Shown here: positions 47,565-57,592 of the stretch, piece by piece | Layout: each line of letters begins with the position of its first letter | How positions within the stretch are numbered: the first letter of the stretch is position 1 | NCBI GenBank assembly: GCA_030653385.1 | Contig: JAURZM010000010.1 | Location: 16,846 to 80,845 of the forward strand | Source of the DNA: Rubrivivax sp. | GTDB taxonomy: Bacteria > Pseudomonadota > Gammaproteobacteria > Burkholderiales > Burkholderiaceae_C | Direction of reading: 5' to 3' | DNA: 64,000 nucleotides | Notes under the pieces: model-generated | What the model saw: the letters and a program-made list of their open reading frames with translations, nothing else | Told to the model about the DNA's origin: nothing | Databases searched by the model: none | Made by a program: the position numbers and the translations under genes

Positions 47565-48545
47565 ATGCAAACTCATTTCACTTCTCTCATTGCTGCGGCT
47601 GCCATCCTGGCCTGCGGCGCGTCCTTCGCGCAATCCGTCAAGGTGGATGGTTCCAGCACGGTGTTCCCGGTGACTGAAGCCGTTGCCGAGGAATTCCAGA
47701 AGGCCAACCGCAACCTGAAAGTGACCGTGGGGATCAGCGGCACAGGCGGCGGCTTCAGAAAGTTCTGCCGCGGCGAGACCGACGTCCAGAACGCTTCGCG
47801 TCCGATCCTTGCTGGCGAGATGAAGGACTGCCGTGCCAACGGCATCCAGTTCGTCGAACTGCCGGTCGCGTTCGACGCCCTGACGGTGGTGGTTCACAAG
47901 GACAACCCGCTGAATGAAATCTCGATCGACGACCTGAAGAAGATGTGGGAGCCCGCCGCCCAAGGCAAGGTGATGCGTTGGAAGGACGCCAATCCGACGT
48001 TTGCCGATGCCCCGCTGCAGCTGTTCGGCGCAGGCGCCGATTCCGGCACCTTCGACTACTTCACCGAAGCAGTCACCGGCAAGAGCAAGTCCAGCCGCGG
48101 CGACTTCACGGCCAGCGAAGACGACAACGTCATCGTGCAAGGCGTGAGCCGCAGCCGCAATGCACTGGGCTTCTTTGGCTTCTCGTACTACGAAGAGAAC
48201 CGGGACAAGGTCAAGGGCCTGACGATCAGCTGGAAGGGCGGCAAGTCGGTGGCTCCGAGTGCTGCCAACGTGCTCAACGGCACCTACCAGCCGCTGTCGC
48301 GCCCGATCTTCATCTACGTCAATGCCAAGTCGCTGGCCAAGCCCGAGATCAAGGCCTTTGCCGAGTTCTACATGAAGAACGCACCCAAGCTGGTGTCAGA
48401 GGTGAAGTACGTGCCGCTGCCGGCCCAGGCCTATGCCTACAACCTGGCCGCACTGCAGAAGGTGCGGGTGGGTACCAAGATGGGTGGCGAAAACAAGGTG
48501 GGCCTGACCGTCGAGCAACTGATGTCGCTCGAAGCCAAGGAATAG
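47565..48545 (+). CDS. pstS: Phosphate ABC transporter substrate-binding protein
   Basis: A protein of 326 residues. A Sec signal peptide (1-22, ending SFA) is followed by a two-lobed phosphate-binding protein: [48 protein letters not shown] and [13 protein letters not shown]. The SGTGGGF loop contacts phosphate. It resembles the PstS/SphX branch rather than the E. coli branch. It is induced from the Pho boxes upstream. A stable hairpin follows the stop and may make pstS more abundant than pstC-A-B. Confidence 0.95.
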   Translation: MQTHFTSLIAAAAILACGASFAQSVKVDGSSTVFPVTEAVAEEFQKANRNLKVTVGISGTGGGFRKFCRGETDVQNASRPILAGEMKDCRANGIQFVELPVAFDALTVVVHKDNPLNEISIDDLKKMWEPAAQGKVMRWKDANPTFADAPLQLFGAGADSGTFDYFTEAVTGKSKSSRGDFTASEDDNVIVQGVSRSRNALGFFGFSYYEENRDKVKGLTISWKGGKSVAPSAANVLNGTYQPLSRPIFIYVNAKSLAKPEIKAFAEFYMKNAPKLVSEVKYVPLPAQAYAYNLAALQKVRVGTKMGGENKVGLTVEQLMSLEAKE

Positions 48546-48553
48546 ACCCTCCC

Positions 48554-48586
48554 ACGGGCCGGTGCCGCCATCGCGGCCCGGCCCGT
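48554..48586 (+). terminator. Strong hairpin between pstS and pstC
   Basis: ACGGGCCGG pairs with CCGGCCCGT, and inside it GCCGC pairs with GCGGC around a CATC loop. The result is a 14-bp stem with one bulged T. CCTTGTG follows, not a full U-run, so partial termination or protection of the pstS mRNA 3' end is more likely than complete termination. Confidence 0.65.
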
Positions 48587-48636
48587 CCTTGTGCGCTCAA
48601 AAGCGCACCGCCAGCCACAGAACACGAGGGGGAACC

Positions 48637-49584
48637 TTGGTTGCCGTGCCCTATTCGCCTGTCGTCGACACAGCTGTCGACCCGACACGGCTCAAGTACA
48701 AGCTGAATCGCAACCTCAAAGAGCGGTTCATCGAACTCGTGTTGTTGGGCTGCGGACTGGTCGCTGTATTCACCACCGTGGCCATCACCGCCATCCTGGT
48801 TTATGAGTCACTCGACTTCTTCAAGGTTGTGTCGGTGTGGGACTTCATCACCGGCACGGTCTGGACCCCTCTGTTCGAAAACCCACAGTACGGCATCTTG
48901 CCGCTGGTTTCGGGTACCTTGACGATCACCGCCATCGCATTGCTGGTGGCCGTGCCCATGGGCACCGTCATCGCCATCTACCTGTCGGAGTTCGCTCCTC
49001 ACACGGCGCGCGAAATCATCAAGCCGGCGCTGGAACTGATCGCGGCAGTGCCGACCATCGTGTTCGGCTATTTCGCATTGCTGTTCGTCACGCCGCTGCT
49101 GCAGGCGACCATCCTGCCCAACCTGTCGGGCTTCAACATGCTGGTGCCGGGCATCGTGGTGGGTGTGGCAACGATACCCACCATCGCCTCGCTGGCCGAA
49201 GACGCCATGCGCGCCGTGCCGATGTCCATGCGCGAAGGCGCCTACGCGATGGGCAGCAACAAGATGCAGGTTTCACTGCGCGTGGTGATGCCGGCCGCGG
49301 TGTCGGGTGTGGTCGCGGCCTACGTGCTGGCCGCCGCACGTGCCATCGGCGAAACGATGATCGTGGCCATTGCGGCTGGCCAGAACGCGAACTTCACCTT
49401 CAACCCCTTGGATGCGGCGGCCACGCTCACGGCCTACATCGCCCAGGTCAGCATGGGTGACCTGGAGCACGGGGGCATCGGCTACCGCAGCATCTTCGCC
49501 GCCGGCCTGGTCCTTCTGCTGCTGACGCTGGCGCTCAATCTCGCCGGGCACTTTCTGCGCCGCCGTTACCGCAAGGCCTATTGA
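48637..49584 (+). CDS. pstC: Phosphate ABC transporter permease
   Basis: A protein of 315 residues with about six membrane helices. GAGGGGG (48625-48631) and a six-base spacer point to the TTG at 48637 as start; the frame extends upstream to 48562 but through the pstS-pstC hairpin. Binding-protein-dependent permease motif: SLAEDAMRAVPMSMREGAYAMGSNKMQVSLRVVMPAAVSG (EAA loop). It pairs with PstA. The two-domain channel imports phosphate in the inner membrane. Confidence 0.94.
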   Translation: MVAVPYSPVVDTAVDPTRLKYKLNRNLKERFIELVLLGCGLVAVFTTVAITAILVYESLDFFKVVSVWDFITGTVWTPLFENPQYGILPLVSGTLTITAIALLVAVPMGTVIAIYLSEFAPHTAREIIKPALELIAAVPTIVFGYFALLFVTPLLQATILPNLSGFNMLVPGIVVGVATIPTIASLAEDAMRAVPMSMREGAYAMGSNKMQVSLRVVMPAAVSGVVAAYVLAAARAIGETMIVAIAAGQNANFTFNPLDAAATLTAYIAQVSMGDLEHGGIGYRSIFAAGLVLLLLTLALNLAGHFLRRRYRKAY

Positions 49585-49586
49585 CC

Positions 49587-50540
49587 ATGAACGCCGCAGA
49601 AACCAAATCGCCTGCCCTGCGCGAGCAAGAACTGGCGGCGATGCGCCGCAGCATCGCCGCCGGAGTACGCAACCAGAAGATCTTCGCCGCCCTGGGCGTT
49701 CTCTTCACCGCCTTTGCCGTGCTGGTGTTGCTCGCGGCTTTCCTCGACCTGCTGATCGACGGCCTGCCACGCCTTTCCTGGGAGTTCATGACCAACTTCC
49801 CGTCTCGGCGCGCCGAACAGGCAGGCATCCTGTCGGCCTGGGTGGGCAGTGCCTTGGTCATGCTGGTGACCATGCTCTCGGCGGTGCCCATCGGCATTGG
49901 TGCCGCCATCTATCTGGAAGAGTATGCGAAGAAGAACTGGTTCACCGACCTGATCGAGATCAACGTCACCAACCTGGCCGGTGTGCCGTCCATCGTCTAC
50001 GGCTTGCTCGCGCTGGGCTTGTTCGTCTATCACTTCGGCTTCGGTGAAAGTGTGCTCACTGCCGGTCTGACGCTGGCCCTGCTGATCCTGCCCATCATCA
50101 TCGTTTCGTCCCGCGAGGCGCTGCGAGCCGTGCCGATCCACATCCGCGAGGCGGCCTACGGCGCGGGTGCCACGCGCTGGCAAATGGTCAGCGACCACCT
50201 GCTGCCGTATTCACGCGGCGGCATGATGACGGGCGTCATCCTGGGCATGGCAGAAGCCATCGGGCAGACGGCACCCATCATCACGATCGGCGCCTTGACT
50301 TTCATCGCTTTCCTGCCGCCCATGCCTGTGACGGGCGAGTTTCCTTACCTCAGCATGCAGTGGGTCTGGTCAGAGTTCACCGTGCTGCCGATCCAGATGT
50401 ACAACTGGGTATCCCGTCCCAACAAGGACTTTCAGGTCAATGCTGCAGCCGCCGGCGTCATCTTGCTTTTCATGACGTTGATGATGAACGGATTGGCCAT
50501 CTATCTCCGCTACCAGGTGCGAAAGAAAATCAAATGGTGA
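49587..50540 (+). CDS. pstA: Phosphate ABC transporter permease
   Basis: A protein of 317 residues with about six membrane helices. EAA loop: [41 protein letters not shown] 49587 lies 2 bases after the pstC stop. A charged N-terminal region (about 30 residues) precedes helix 1. Its 3' end overlaps the start of pstB. Confidence 0.95.
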   Translation: MNAAETKSPALREQELAAMRRSIAAGVRNQKIFAALGVLFTAFAVLVLLAAFLDLLIDGLPRLSWEFMTNFPSRRAEQAGILSAWVGSALVMLVTMLSAVPIGIGAAIYLEEYAKKNWFTDLIEINVTNLAGVPSIVYGLLALGLFVYHFGFGESVLTAGLTLALLILPIIIVSSREALRAVPIHIREAAYGAGATRWQMVSDHLLPYSRGGMMTGVILGMAEAIGQTAPIITIGALTFIAFLPPMPVTGEFPYLSMQWVWSEFTVLPIQMYNWVSRPNKDFQVNAAAAGVILLFMTLMMNGLAIYLRYQVRKKIKW

Positions 50541-51337
50541 CCGACATGCTCGAACGTCCGGCCGAGAAGGCGGTCACGAAGAACAAGGCCGAGGTCCGCG
50601 ACCTCAGCTTCTTCTATGGTGATTTCAAGAGCCTCAAGAGCGTCTCGATGCCTATCGAGGAACACAAGGTCACCGCCTTGATCGGCCCCAGCGGCTGCGG
50701 CAAGAGCACGCTGCTGCGCTGCTTCAATCGCATGCACGATCTGTACCCCGGGAACCGATACGAAGGCGAGATCATCCTGCGACCGGACAACGTCAACATC
50801 CTGGGCAAGGACGTGGATCCGATCGAAGTGCGCATGCGCGTCGGCATGGTGTTCCAGAAGCCCAATCCGTTTCCGAAGTCGATCTTCGAGAACGTGGCGT
50901 ATGGATTGCGGGTGCGGGGCATGCGCAACAAGAACGAGCTCGACGACCGGGTCGAACACGCGCTGAAGAGTGCGGCCTTGTGGGACGAGGTCAAGAATCG
51001 CCTGGGGGAAGTGGCCTTTGCGATGAGCGGCGGCCAGCAACAGCGGCTGTGCATTGCACGCGCCTTGGCAACCGACCCCGAACTGCTGTTGTTCGACGAG
51101 CCCACCTCGGCGCTCGACCCCATCGCCACCGGCAGCATCGAGGACCTGATCCACTCGCTGCGCTCGCGGGTGTCCATTCTCATCGTCACCCACAACATGC
51201 AGCAGGCCGCACGGGTCTCGGACTACACCGCCTACATGTACCTGGGCGAGCTGATCGAATTCGGCGACACCAAGAACATGTTCCTGAAGCCTCAGCGCAA
51301 GGAAACCGAGGACTACATCACCGGTCGCTTCGGCTGA
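50534..51337 (+). CDS. pstB: Phosphate ABC transporter ATP-binding protein
   Basis: A protein of 267 residues. Walker [10 protein letters not shown]-loop [20 protein letters not shown], signature [16 protein letters not shown], Walker [14 protein letters not shown] and the H-loop His in [13 protein letters not shown] are all present. ATG 50534 overlaps the pstA stop by seven bases; ATG 50546 is an alternative. It couples ATP hydrolysis to phosphate uptake and relays the signal to PhoU/PhoR. Confidence 0.96.
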   Translation: MVTDMLERPAEKAVTKNKAEVRDLSFFYGDFKSLKSVSMPIEEHKVTALIGPSGCGKSTLLRCFNRMHDLYPGNRYEGEIILRPDNVNILGKDVDPIEVRMRVGMVFQKPNPFPKSIFENVAYGLRVRGMRNKNELDDRVEHALKSAALWDEVKNRLGEVAFAMSGGQQQRLCIARALATDPELLLFDEPTSALDPIATGSIEDLIHSLRSRVSILIVTHNMQQAARVSDYTAYMYLGELIEFGDTKNMFLKPQRKETEDYITGRFG

Positions 51338-51447
51338 CGCGGGGGTTCAACCGGCGCGCCCGCCTCTGACGAATCGGGTGCGCCAGGAAAGGCACGACGG
51401 CACGTCGCCTTCAACGCACAGGGTCCGGAAACAGCAACCTGCAAGCG

Positions 51448-52245
51448 TCAACCCTGAAGGCGCTGCAACGCCTCCAGGTCGAGCGCGTAGCCGAAGCCCT
51501 TGACGGTTTTCACCAGGTCACGCGCGCCGGCCGCGTCCAGCCGGCGCCGCAGGCGCCGCACGTACTGGTCCACGGTGCGCAGGTCCACAGGTGCATCGCT
51601 CCAGACCGCGTCGCGGATGGCATCGCGGCTGCGCGCACGGGTGGTGTCTGCCAACAAAAAGGCCAGCAGCCGGTGTTCGGTCCAGGGCAGGTCCAGCGAC
51701 TGCCAGCCACCGGGCAGCAGCAGGCGCACGGTGGGTTGCTGGCGGTCCAGCTCGATGGCGGCAGCCTTTAGCGCGGGGCGTGCTCGCGGTCGCTGTTCTT
51801 CGATGCGAGCGGGGCGCAACAGGCGCAGCAGCTGGCGGACCAGTTCACGCGGCTCGAAGGGCTTGGCCACACACAGGTCGGCGTCGCAGTGCAGACGGTC
51901 TGCGCCGCAGCGCAAGTCGACATCGGCCTTCAGCACCACGGTGCGCACGGCTTTGCCGTTCGAGCGGCCGCTGGTCCTTGGCAGCCAGGCGGCGCCGCCG
52001 TCGGCGTTGGCATCGAGATCGAGCACGATCAGGTCGGGCACCAGCTGCGCGGCCAGCCGCCGGCCCTCTTCGGCACTGGCCACGGCCATCGGGAAACAGC
52101 CTGCCGCACGCAGATGCGTGGCCAACAGCTCCCGCACAAAGGGCTCGGCCGACACCAGCAGCACGGTCTTGCCGGCGCGCACACCCGCAGCCGGCCCGGC
52201 AAGCTGGGGTGCCGACAAGCGCTCGATGTCCTGGGCCTTTTGCAT
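51448..52245 (-). CDS. OmpR-type response regulator, orphan
   Basis: A protein of 265 residues. A receiver domain (VLLVSAEPFVRELLATHLRAAG) has the phospho-acceptor Asp in LIVLDLDANADGG. The switch Lys appears in LCVAKPFEPRELVRQL. The C-terminal winged helix is RDAIRDAVWSDAPVDLRTVDQYVRRLRRRL...KTVKGFGYAL. The acidic pair at the start of the receiver is reduced (SAE instead of EDE), so Mg binding may be altered. No kinase gene is adjacent. It is downstream of and convergent with pstSCAB; a role in the Pho network is only guesswork. Confidence 0.85.
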   Translation of the reverse strand: MQKAQDIERLSAPQLAGPAAGVRAGKTVLLVSAEPFVRELLATHLRAAGCFPMAVASAEEGRRLAAQLVPDLIVLDLDANADGGAAWLPRTSGRSNGKAVRTVVLKADVDLRCGADRLHCDADLCVAKPFEPRELVRQLLRLLRPARIEEQRPRARPALKAAAIELDRQQPTVRLLLPGGWQSLDLPWTEHRLLAFLLADTTRARSRDAIRDAVWSDAPVDLRTVDQYVRRLRRRLDAAGARDLVKTVKGFGYALDLEALQRLQG

Positions 52246-52313
52246 GCCCGGGATGGTGCGACGCTTCTGTGACAGGGTCGTGACGGTTCAGCGGCCGACC
52301 CGGCTTCACAAGC

Positions 52314-52353
52314 AGCGGGCCCCCGTGCAGCAGTCGCTGCACGGGGGCCCGCT
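52314..52353. terminator. Strong bidirectional hairpin
   Basis: An 18-bp perfect stem, AGCGGGCCCCCGTGCAGC with its complement, encloses a 4-base loop. It lies 12 bases after the stop of the minus-strand carbohydrate-binding lipoprotein and upstream of the orphan response regulator. The U-run is poor. Confidence 0.7.
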
Positions 52354-52364
52354 TGGGACCACGC

Positions 52365-54989
52365 TCAGTTGATGAACGAGATCGGGCCGACGTTGATGAA
52401 GGTCGGGTAGGAAGGTGGTGTGCTGGGCGTCAGGTTGACGTAGTTCAGGTTGCCGCTGCCCGTCAGCCGCACCACCACCGCGCCAACGGCCGACCAGACG
52501 CTGTTCACGGTGTAGGCACCCCCGCAGCTGGCTGTCAGCACGAAGTCGGTCTTCGGGATCACGTACTCTGAGCCGGCGCCGATCTTCTGCGCCGTCACCG
52601 CCCTGGTCATTTCCGGGCGGCCCGACGGGTTGGTGCAGGCCGCATTGGCCGGGCCCTGCAGCACCACGTCGACCTGCGCGGTGAAGTTGGTCTTCTCCCA
52701 CGACTCGGCGTCGCCCCAGAACTTGAGCTTGACCTTGGCAAACGGTGAGGCATCGGCGGCGGTGTTGCCCGGTGCGTTGACGTAGGCGCCGAAGTAGGCG
52801 TCGCTGTAGGTGGGCGTGGCCGGCTTGCCGATGCCGTAGTAGAAGTTGTAGACCCCACCCGGGTTGCAGGCACTGCCGCAGACCGAGCCGTCTTCGAAGA
52901 TCTTCACCGCAAACAGGCGCGGGTCGACGAAAAAGCCCACCGTGCCGTTTTTGTCGGACTTCGCGGTGCTGGCGCCCAGGTTGCCCGAGTAGTCGCTGGC
53001 GAAGATGCCACCCGTGAAGGTGCTGCTGCCACCACCACCGCCACCACCGGTCACGGTGCCGTCGAAGTAGATGTTGTCGACATAGATCGTGCCAGCCACG
53101 TTGGGCTCGATCTTCATCTGGATGATCGCGGCCTTGTTCGGTGAGGTGTACAGGCTCATGTCGATGTCGAGCCGGTTCCAGGCACCGGCCACCAGCGTCT
53201 TGGTGATGCCGTTTTCCGCACCACCGCCGATGAGCGAGATCTTCACCGAGCCCACGTTCGCGGTCCACACGTCCAGGTGCAGCATGCCCCTGCTTGACAC
53301 GTTCTGCGGGCTGCCGGCCCAGTCGATGCCCTGGTAGAGCGCGCCGAAGGTGTACTTCAGCGACTTGTTGCCGGCGATCGTGACTTCACTGCCCACCACC
53401 GGCGGGCTCTGGCCCCAGACCGGGAAGGCGTCGATGCCGGAGACCACCGCCGCGTCGCTGTAGATGACCGTGGAACCGGCCGGAATGACCGTCGTCGGCG
53501 CGCAGGTCGGCTCGGTGGTGCCGCAGCTGACGCTGCCGCCGCCGGCCGTGCCGTGGAAATAAATGTTGTCCACGTACAGCGTGCCGGCCACGTTGGGCTC
53601 GAGCTTGATCTGGATGATCGCCGTCTTGTCGGGCACGGTGTACTCGGCCAGGTCGATGTCGATGGCGTTCCAACTGCCCGGCGTGACCGTGCGGGTGACG
53701 GCGTTTTCCTTGCCGGCGCTGATGATCGAGACCTTCACGCTGCTGATGCCACCCGAGAAGAAGTCCAGGTGCAGGCGGGTCTTGCCCGACACGTCCTGCG
53801 GGCTGCCCGACCAGTCGATGCCCTGGTAGAGCGCGCCGAAGGTGTACTTCAGCGACTTGTTGCCGGCGATCGTGACTTCACTGCCCACCACCGGCGGGCT
53901 CTGGCCCCAGACCGGGAAGGTGTCGATGCCGGCAATCACCGCGGCGTCGCTGTAGATCACGGTTGCACCGGCCGGAATCACGGTGGTCGGCGCACAGGTC
54001 GGGGCTGCGGTGCCGCAGCCGCCACCGCCCGCGGAACCCGCCACGAAGGCCAGGTCGTCGAAGTAGTAGGTCTTCTCCACGGCGCTGGACCGCGCGCGGT
54101 TGAAGTCGAAGAAGATCGTGGCCTTGTTGTAGTTGTAGGCCAGGTTCAGTGCTGCGGTGCCCGCGGCCTGGCTGGCGAAGTTGAAGGTCAGGGTCTGCCA
54201 ACCGGCCGCCGTGGTGACGGTGGCCTCGGTTTCGACCGACTTGCCGGGGTCGGTGCTGTCTTCGACCTTCAGGCGCACCGGGATGCCGGCGTCGGGCGAC
54301 CACACCCGCACCGACATGCGGGTGTCGGTGGTGTTGAACGGAATCTTGGGCGAAAAGCCCAGCTGCACACCGCCGCGTGTTTCGGTGATGGTGGTGCCGG
54401 CATAGGTTTCGGCGCCCGCAGCACGCACCACCTTGGCCACCTTGTTGGCCGCGTCGGTCGGGTCGGTGACGATGCTGGAAGCTTCGGCGCCACCGAAGCC
54501 CACCAGGCCGTAGCCGACATCCACCGCGTCGAAGTTCACCGGCAGTGCCATCTGCATGCGCACCACCGTTTCGTAGGCTTGCTGCGCGGTGGTGACGGCA
54601 TTGCCGTTGCCAAACGCGTCCTGCGCGGCATTGGCCGCCACGGTGACCTGGATCACACCCGTGCTGTTGGTCGTGGGCACGACCACCAGCGTGGCGCTGG
54701 TGCCGCTGATGCGGGTGAAGCTGCCCTTGCTGCCGCCGGTGACCGTGATGTCGTCGGCCGTGAAGCTGGTGCCGACGTCTTCGTTGAAGCCGAAGCTGAA
54801 GGTCACGTCACCGGTGGCAGTGGCGTCGACCACGTTGTCGGTGATGCTGATCACGGGGCCGGTGGTGTCAGCCGGCGAACCGGGTACGGCCGGCGGGGCT
54901 TCACCGCTGCCACCACCGCAAGCGGCAAGCAGCAGCGCGGCAGCCAGCGCCGTGGCGATGAGCAGGTTGGGCAAGCGGCGGGTATTCAT
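52365..54989 (-). CDS. Multi-module carbohydrate-binding lipoprotein
   Basis: A protein of 874 residues. A lipobox Leu-Ala-Ala-Cys at residue 24 follows a hydrophobic signal. Then come a bacterial Ig-like domain (about 44-130), a jelly-roll module (~135-340, ending EKTYYFDDLAFV) and two nearly identical 164-residue modules that each begin C-G-T-x-x-P-T-C-A-P-T-T-V-I-P. A Gly linker and a C-terminal ~200-residue domain with paired Cys follow. No catalytic motif is seen, so it probably captures glucan at the cell surface, like SusE/F or CBM lipoproteins. A LacI-type operator lies at its promoter (55098-55111), shared with GH81 and the porin operon. Confidence 0.8.
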   Translation of the reverse strand: MNTRRLPNLLIATALAAALLLAACGGGSGEAPPAVPGSPADTTGPVISITDNVVDATATGDVTFSFGFNEDVGTSFTADDITVTGGSKGSFTRISGTSATLVVVPTTNSTGVIQVTVAANAAQDAFGNGNAVTTAQQAYETVVRMQMALPVNFDAVDVGYGLVGFGGAEASSIVTDPTDAANKVAKVVRAAGAETYAGTTITETRGGVQLGFSPKIPFNTTDTRMSVRVWSPDAGIPVRLKVEDSTDPGKSVETEATVTTAAGWQTLTFNFASQAAGTAALNLAYNYNKATIFFDFNRARSSAVEKTYYFDDLAFVAGSAGGGGCGTAAPTCAPTTVIPAGATVIYSDAAVIAGIDTFPVWGQSPPVVGSEVTIAGNKSLKYTFGALYQGIDWSGSPQDVSGKTRLHLDFFSGGISSVKVSIISAGKENAVTRTVTPGSWNAIDIDLAEYTVPDKTAIIQIKLEPNVAGTLYVDNIYFHGTAGGGSVSCGTTEPTCAPTTVIPAGSTVIYSDAAVVSGIDAFPVWGQSPPVVGSEVTIAGNKSLKYTFGALYQGIDWAGSPQNVSSRGMLHLDVWTANVGSVKISLIGGGAENGITKTLVAGAWNRLDIDMSLYTSPNKAAIIQMKIEPNVAGTIYVDNIYFDGTVTGGGGGGGSSTFTGGIFASDYSGNLGASTAKSDKNGTVGFFVDPRLFAVKIFEDGSVCGSACNPGGVYNFYYGIGKPATPTYSDAYFGAYVNAPGNTAADASPFAKVKLKFWGDAESWEKTNFTAQVDVVLQGPANAACTNPSGRPEMTRAVTAQKIGAGSEYVIPKTDFVLTASCGGAYTVNSVWSAVGAVVVRLTGSGNLNYVNLTPSTPPSYPTFINVGPISFIN
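53319..53920 (-). repeat. 492-bp direct repeat with a 110-bp identical core
   Basis: Bases 53319-53428 and 53811-53920 are identical over 110 bp, exactly 492 bp (164 codons) apart. They form the core of the two tandem binding modules of the lipoprotein. Flanking parts have diverged. The identity at synonymous sites points to recent duplication or gene conversion. Confidence 0.85.
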
Positions 54990-55097
54990 GGCGGTGTGTC
55001 CTGGGTGATGTGCCGGCGTCTGGGCGTTCTGCGGGTGTCGTCTCGAAGCGCGATCTGCCGGAGTCAATGGGGGTCAACTGGCCTGTACGAAGGTTTC

Positions 55098-55143
55098 TGA
55101 AAGCGCTTTCACAAGTATGCGCAGGTGGCGCCGTGCTTGACAA
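55098..55143 (-). promoter_or_regulatory. Promoter of the binding lipoprotein with LacI-type operator
   Basis: On the minus strand -35 TTGTCA (55138-55143), an 18-base spacer and -10 CATACT (55114-55119) are followed two bases later by the perfect palindrome TGAAAGCGCTTTCA (55098-55111), centred where transcription should start. A bound repressor would block the polymerase. It lies 109 bases upstream of the ATG. Confidence 0.8.
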
Positions 55144-55192
55144 GTGCGAACAACCCCTGGCTTTCCCGTAGCCGCCTGTCCATCCACGGGCG

Positions 55193-57532
55193 TCAGTTCG
55201 CAGCGCCGATGCGGCCGAGTTCGCCCGGCGCCACCGTCATGCGCTTGCCGTCGCTGAACTTCACGTCCAGCGGTGTCTTGCGCGCGTTGAACGCCAGGTA
55301 GGTGCGGCTGCCATCGGCGCGCTTGAACACGGCGTGCAGCGGCGTGTCGGCGGTGACGGTGAAGTCGGGAAGGCCCTTGGCTTCGAGGCTGCGCATGAAG
55401 AACAGCGTGTAGCTGCGCGAAGAGCCCAGCTCCACCGAGCCCCAGCGATCCCAGGTCTTCAGCGCCTCGGCGGGGTCGGCCAGCGCCAGGTACTTCGCGA
55501 ATATGTCTTGCCACATGTCCTTGGGTGGCGGCGGGTTCGGCTTCTTCGCGATGCGGTTCCACAGCTCCATCTCGGCCGGCAGCGTGGCCACGCTGCGCTT
55601 GACGAAGGCCGGGTCGCGGCCCAGGTAGGTGTGCGCGGTCGTCACTGGCAGCAGGTTGATGCCCTTGATCTGGCGCGGGTCGTCAATCCACCAGGTGTCG
55701 TGTCGGTAGGCTCCGCCAAACACCAGGCTGACCTCGGCGTTTTTGTACTCGGGCGCAAACACCAGGCCGTGGATGTTGAACCAGTAGTGGTTGATGGCCT
55801 CGATCTCGTTCGTGTAGAGATAGATGCCCAGGTCGCGCAGCGCCTTGTTGCCCGTCACCTCACCCCACAGGATGAGGCCGACCCAGGCGCTGATCGACTC
55901 CGACGACGACTCGTTGTTGTTGCCCAGTTCGCCCACGCCAGTGCCGTTGGCCCAGGTGTGGGCCTCGTACGCATCCCAGTTGCGCAGGAAGGGAGCGTCG
56001 GCGCGGCCGCGCTCGGTGGTGGCGATGTCGGCGATCAGCAGCTCGATCATCGCGCCCCACTGGTCGCGGGCGATCCAGGCCGGGTCGCGCAGCGCCAGCT
56101 CGGCGGCGACGCGGATCATGTAGCCGTACCAGAAGTGGTGGTCGTTGATCTCGGTGACGGCGAAGAATTCCTCGGGGTAGATCGACACCACGCCCATGCC
56201 CTTGTCGACCTGGACATAGCCGCGCTCGCTGTTGCCGCCCAGCCATTCCTCGGCGCGCTTCTTCACCATCTCGTGCAGGCGGTCGCGGCGCCCCAGATCG
56301 CCCATCTGCTCGTACAACTCGGCCAGCTTCATCGTGCGCTGCAGGCCCTTGCCGGCCCAGTAGAAGCTCTTGCCCTGGCGATGCAGTTCGCGACCGGCGG
56401 TGGCGTAGTCCTTGTCCAGCACGCCCTTCAGCTCGGACGCCGCACGTGGCTCGGCGAGGGCTGGCCAGTGCGGCACGAAGCCGTTGTAGCGGTAGGTGGT
56501 CTTGAACTCGCGCGCCGCAAGCAGCTTCAGCTGGCCGCGCACGGTGTCGAAGCTCGGCCCCAGGCGCCCTTCCACCGAGCCATTGCGAAACCACTGGTGC
56601 GGGTACAGGCCCAGCAGCGGACCGTTGTCAGGGCCCTCCATCACCTGCGTCGTGGCCGTGAAGGTGGTCTCGACCTGGCTGGCCGCCTCGTCGTAGCGCC
56701 ACGCCACGCGGGTCTGCTTGATGAAGGCGTAGGCATGGCGCATGAACAGCGCCAGCGTCTCGGCCTTGCCGTCGGGCATGCCGGCCACCGACAGGTAGCC
56801 CGCCCCTGCCGGCATGCGCGCGATCCACTCGGTGGGCGACACGGCCTCCCACTTCCCGCCGGTGGGACCGAACAGCGCGTAGGCCTTGGCCCCCACCTGC
56901 AGCGCCAGCACGCGCGGGTCGGCCTCGGGGTGCAGGCGCTGGCCGGCGGCCGGCAGGCGCACGCGCAGGTCGCCGCGCGTCACCCGCAGCCAGGCATAGG
57001 GATTGCCGCGCGCCACCGTGGTGAGCAGGTCGTCGGCGCCGCGCGCCATCGAAATGTCGATCGACCAGTCGTCGGCGCCGGCCAGCTTGGCGGTGCCGGG
57101 TTCGAAGGCCACGGGCGAGATCACCAGCGGATCGCGGTGCGGGTAATGGATCTCCACGTCCTGGCGCACGCTGTTGACGACCTGCTTGGAGGGCAGCGCG
57201 AATTCCAGGCCCGCGAGCGAGGTCTTCACGGTGATGGGCTGCACGAAGATGGCCTCGGGCTTGGCGCTGAAGGCCAGGGTCGAGTACCACTGGTTGGTCG
57301 GTGCCGCGCGCTGGAGCATCGGCTCGGTGCGGAACGGCGCTGGCGGGATCGCCTTGTCGCCAGTCCGGGGCGCGGTGTGGTACGCGCCAGCGCCGAGCTT
57401 CACGGTCTGCGCAGCCAGGGGCATCACCGGGGCCAGCACGGCAGCCACCACCGTGACTGCCGCACCCCAGCGAGCCGCGAACCTGGCAGCCACCGTCTTC
57501 AGGGCCTGCGGACGGGTGTTCGTCGAAGTCAT
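55193..57532 (-). CDS. GH81 endo-1,3-beta-glucanase
   Basis: A protein of 779 residues. A signal peptide (about 1-40, ending PLAAQ) predicts export. Family 81 landmarks are TNQWYSTLAFS near the N-terminus, NDHHFWYGYMIRVA, and WDAYEAHTWANGTGVGELGNNNESSSESISAW with the two acidic catalytic residues. The ending with KGINLLPVTTAHTYLG is also typical. It cleaves beta-1,3-glucan such as laminarin or curdlan internally. GTG 57541 would add three residues; ATG 57532 has AAGG before it. It is divergent from the porin operon, with an operator in front of each. Confidence 0.92.
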   Translation of the reverse strand: MTSTNTRPQALKTVAARFAARWGAAVTVVAAVLAPVMPLAAQTVKLGAGAYHTAPRTGDKAIPPAPFRTEPMLQRAAPTNQWYSTLAFSAKPEAIFVQPITVKTSLAGLEFALPSKQVVNSVRQDVEIHYPHRDPLVISPVAFEPGTAKLAGADDWSIDISMARGADDLLTTVARGNPYAWLRVTRGDLRVRLPAAGQRLHPEADPRVLALQVGAKAYALFGPTGGKWEAVSPTEWIARMPAGAGYLSVAGMPDGKAETLALFMRHAYAFIKQTRVAWRYDEAASQVETTFTATTQVMEGPDNGPLLGLYPHQWFRNGSVEGRLGPSFDTVRGQLKLLAAREFKTTYRYNGFVPHWPALAEPRAASELKGVLDKDYATAGRELHRQGKSFYWAGKGLQRTMKLAELYEQMGDLGRRDRLHEMVKKRAEEWLGGNSERGYVQVDKGMGVVSIYPEEFFAVTEINDHHFWYGYMIRVAAELALRDPAWIARDQWGAMIELLIADIATTERGRADAPFLRNWDAYEAHTWANGTGVGELGNNNESSSESISAWVGLILWGEVTGNKALRDLGIYLYTNEIEAINHYWFNIHGLVFAPEYKNAEVSLVFGGAYRHDTWWIDDPRQIKGINLLPVTTAHTYLGRDPAFVKRSVATLPAEMELWNRIAKKPNPPPPKDMWQDIFAKYLALADPAEALKTWDRWGSVELGSSRSYTLFFMRSLEAKGLPDFTVTADTPLHAVFKRADGSRTYLAFNARKTPLDVKFSDGKRMTVAPGELGRIGAAN

Positions 57533-57578
57533 CGCCTTCACCTTTGCGCGCGGAAGCGCGCTGCCGGTCCATTGTTTG

Positions 57579-57592
57579 TGAAAGCGCTTTCA
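57579..57592 (-). promoter_or_regulatory. LacI-type operator of the GH81 gene
   Basis: A perfect TGAAAGCGCTTTCA palindrome lies 47 bases before the GH81 ATG. A -35-like TTGTCG (plus positions 57613-57618) and CACACT directly touching the operator make a weak promoter with a 15-base spacer. The operator is the same as in the lipoprotein and porin promoters. Confidence 0.75.

Noticed and set aside
53553..55100. Plus-strand frame (515 codons) opposite the binding lipoprotein
   Set aside because: No domain, and its start lies inside the repeat modules of the real gene on the other strand.
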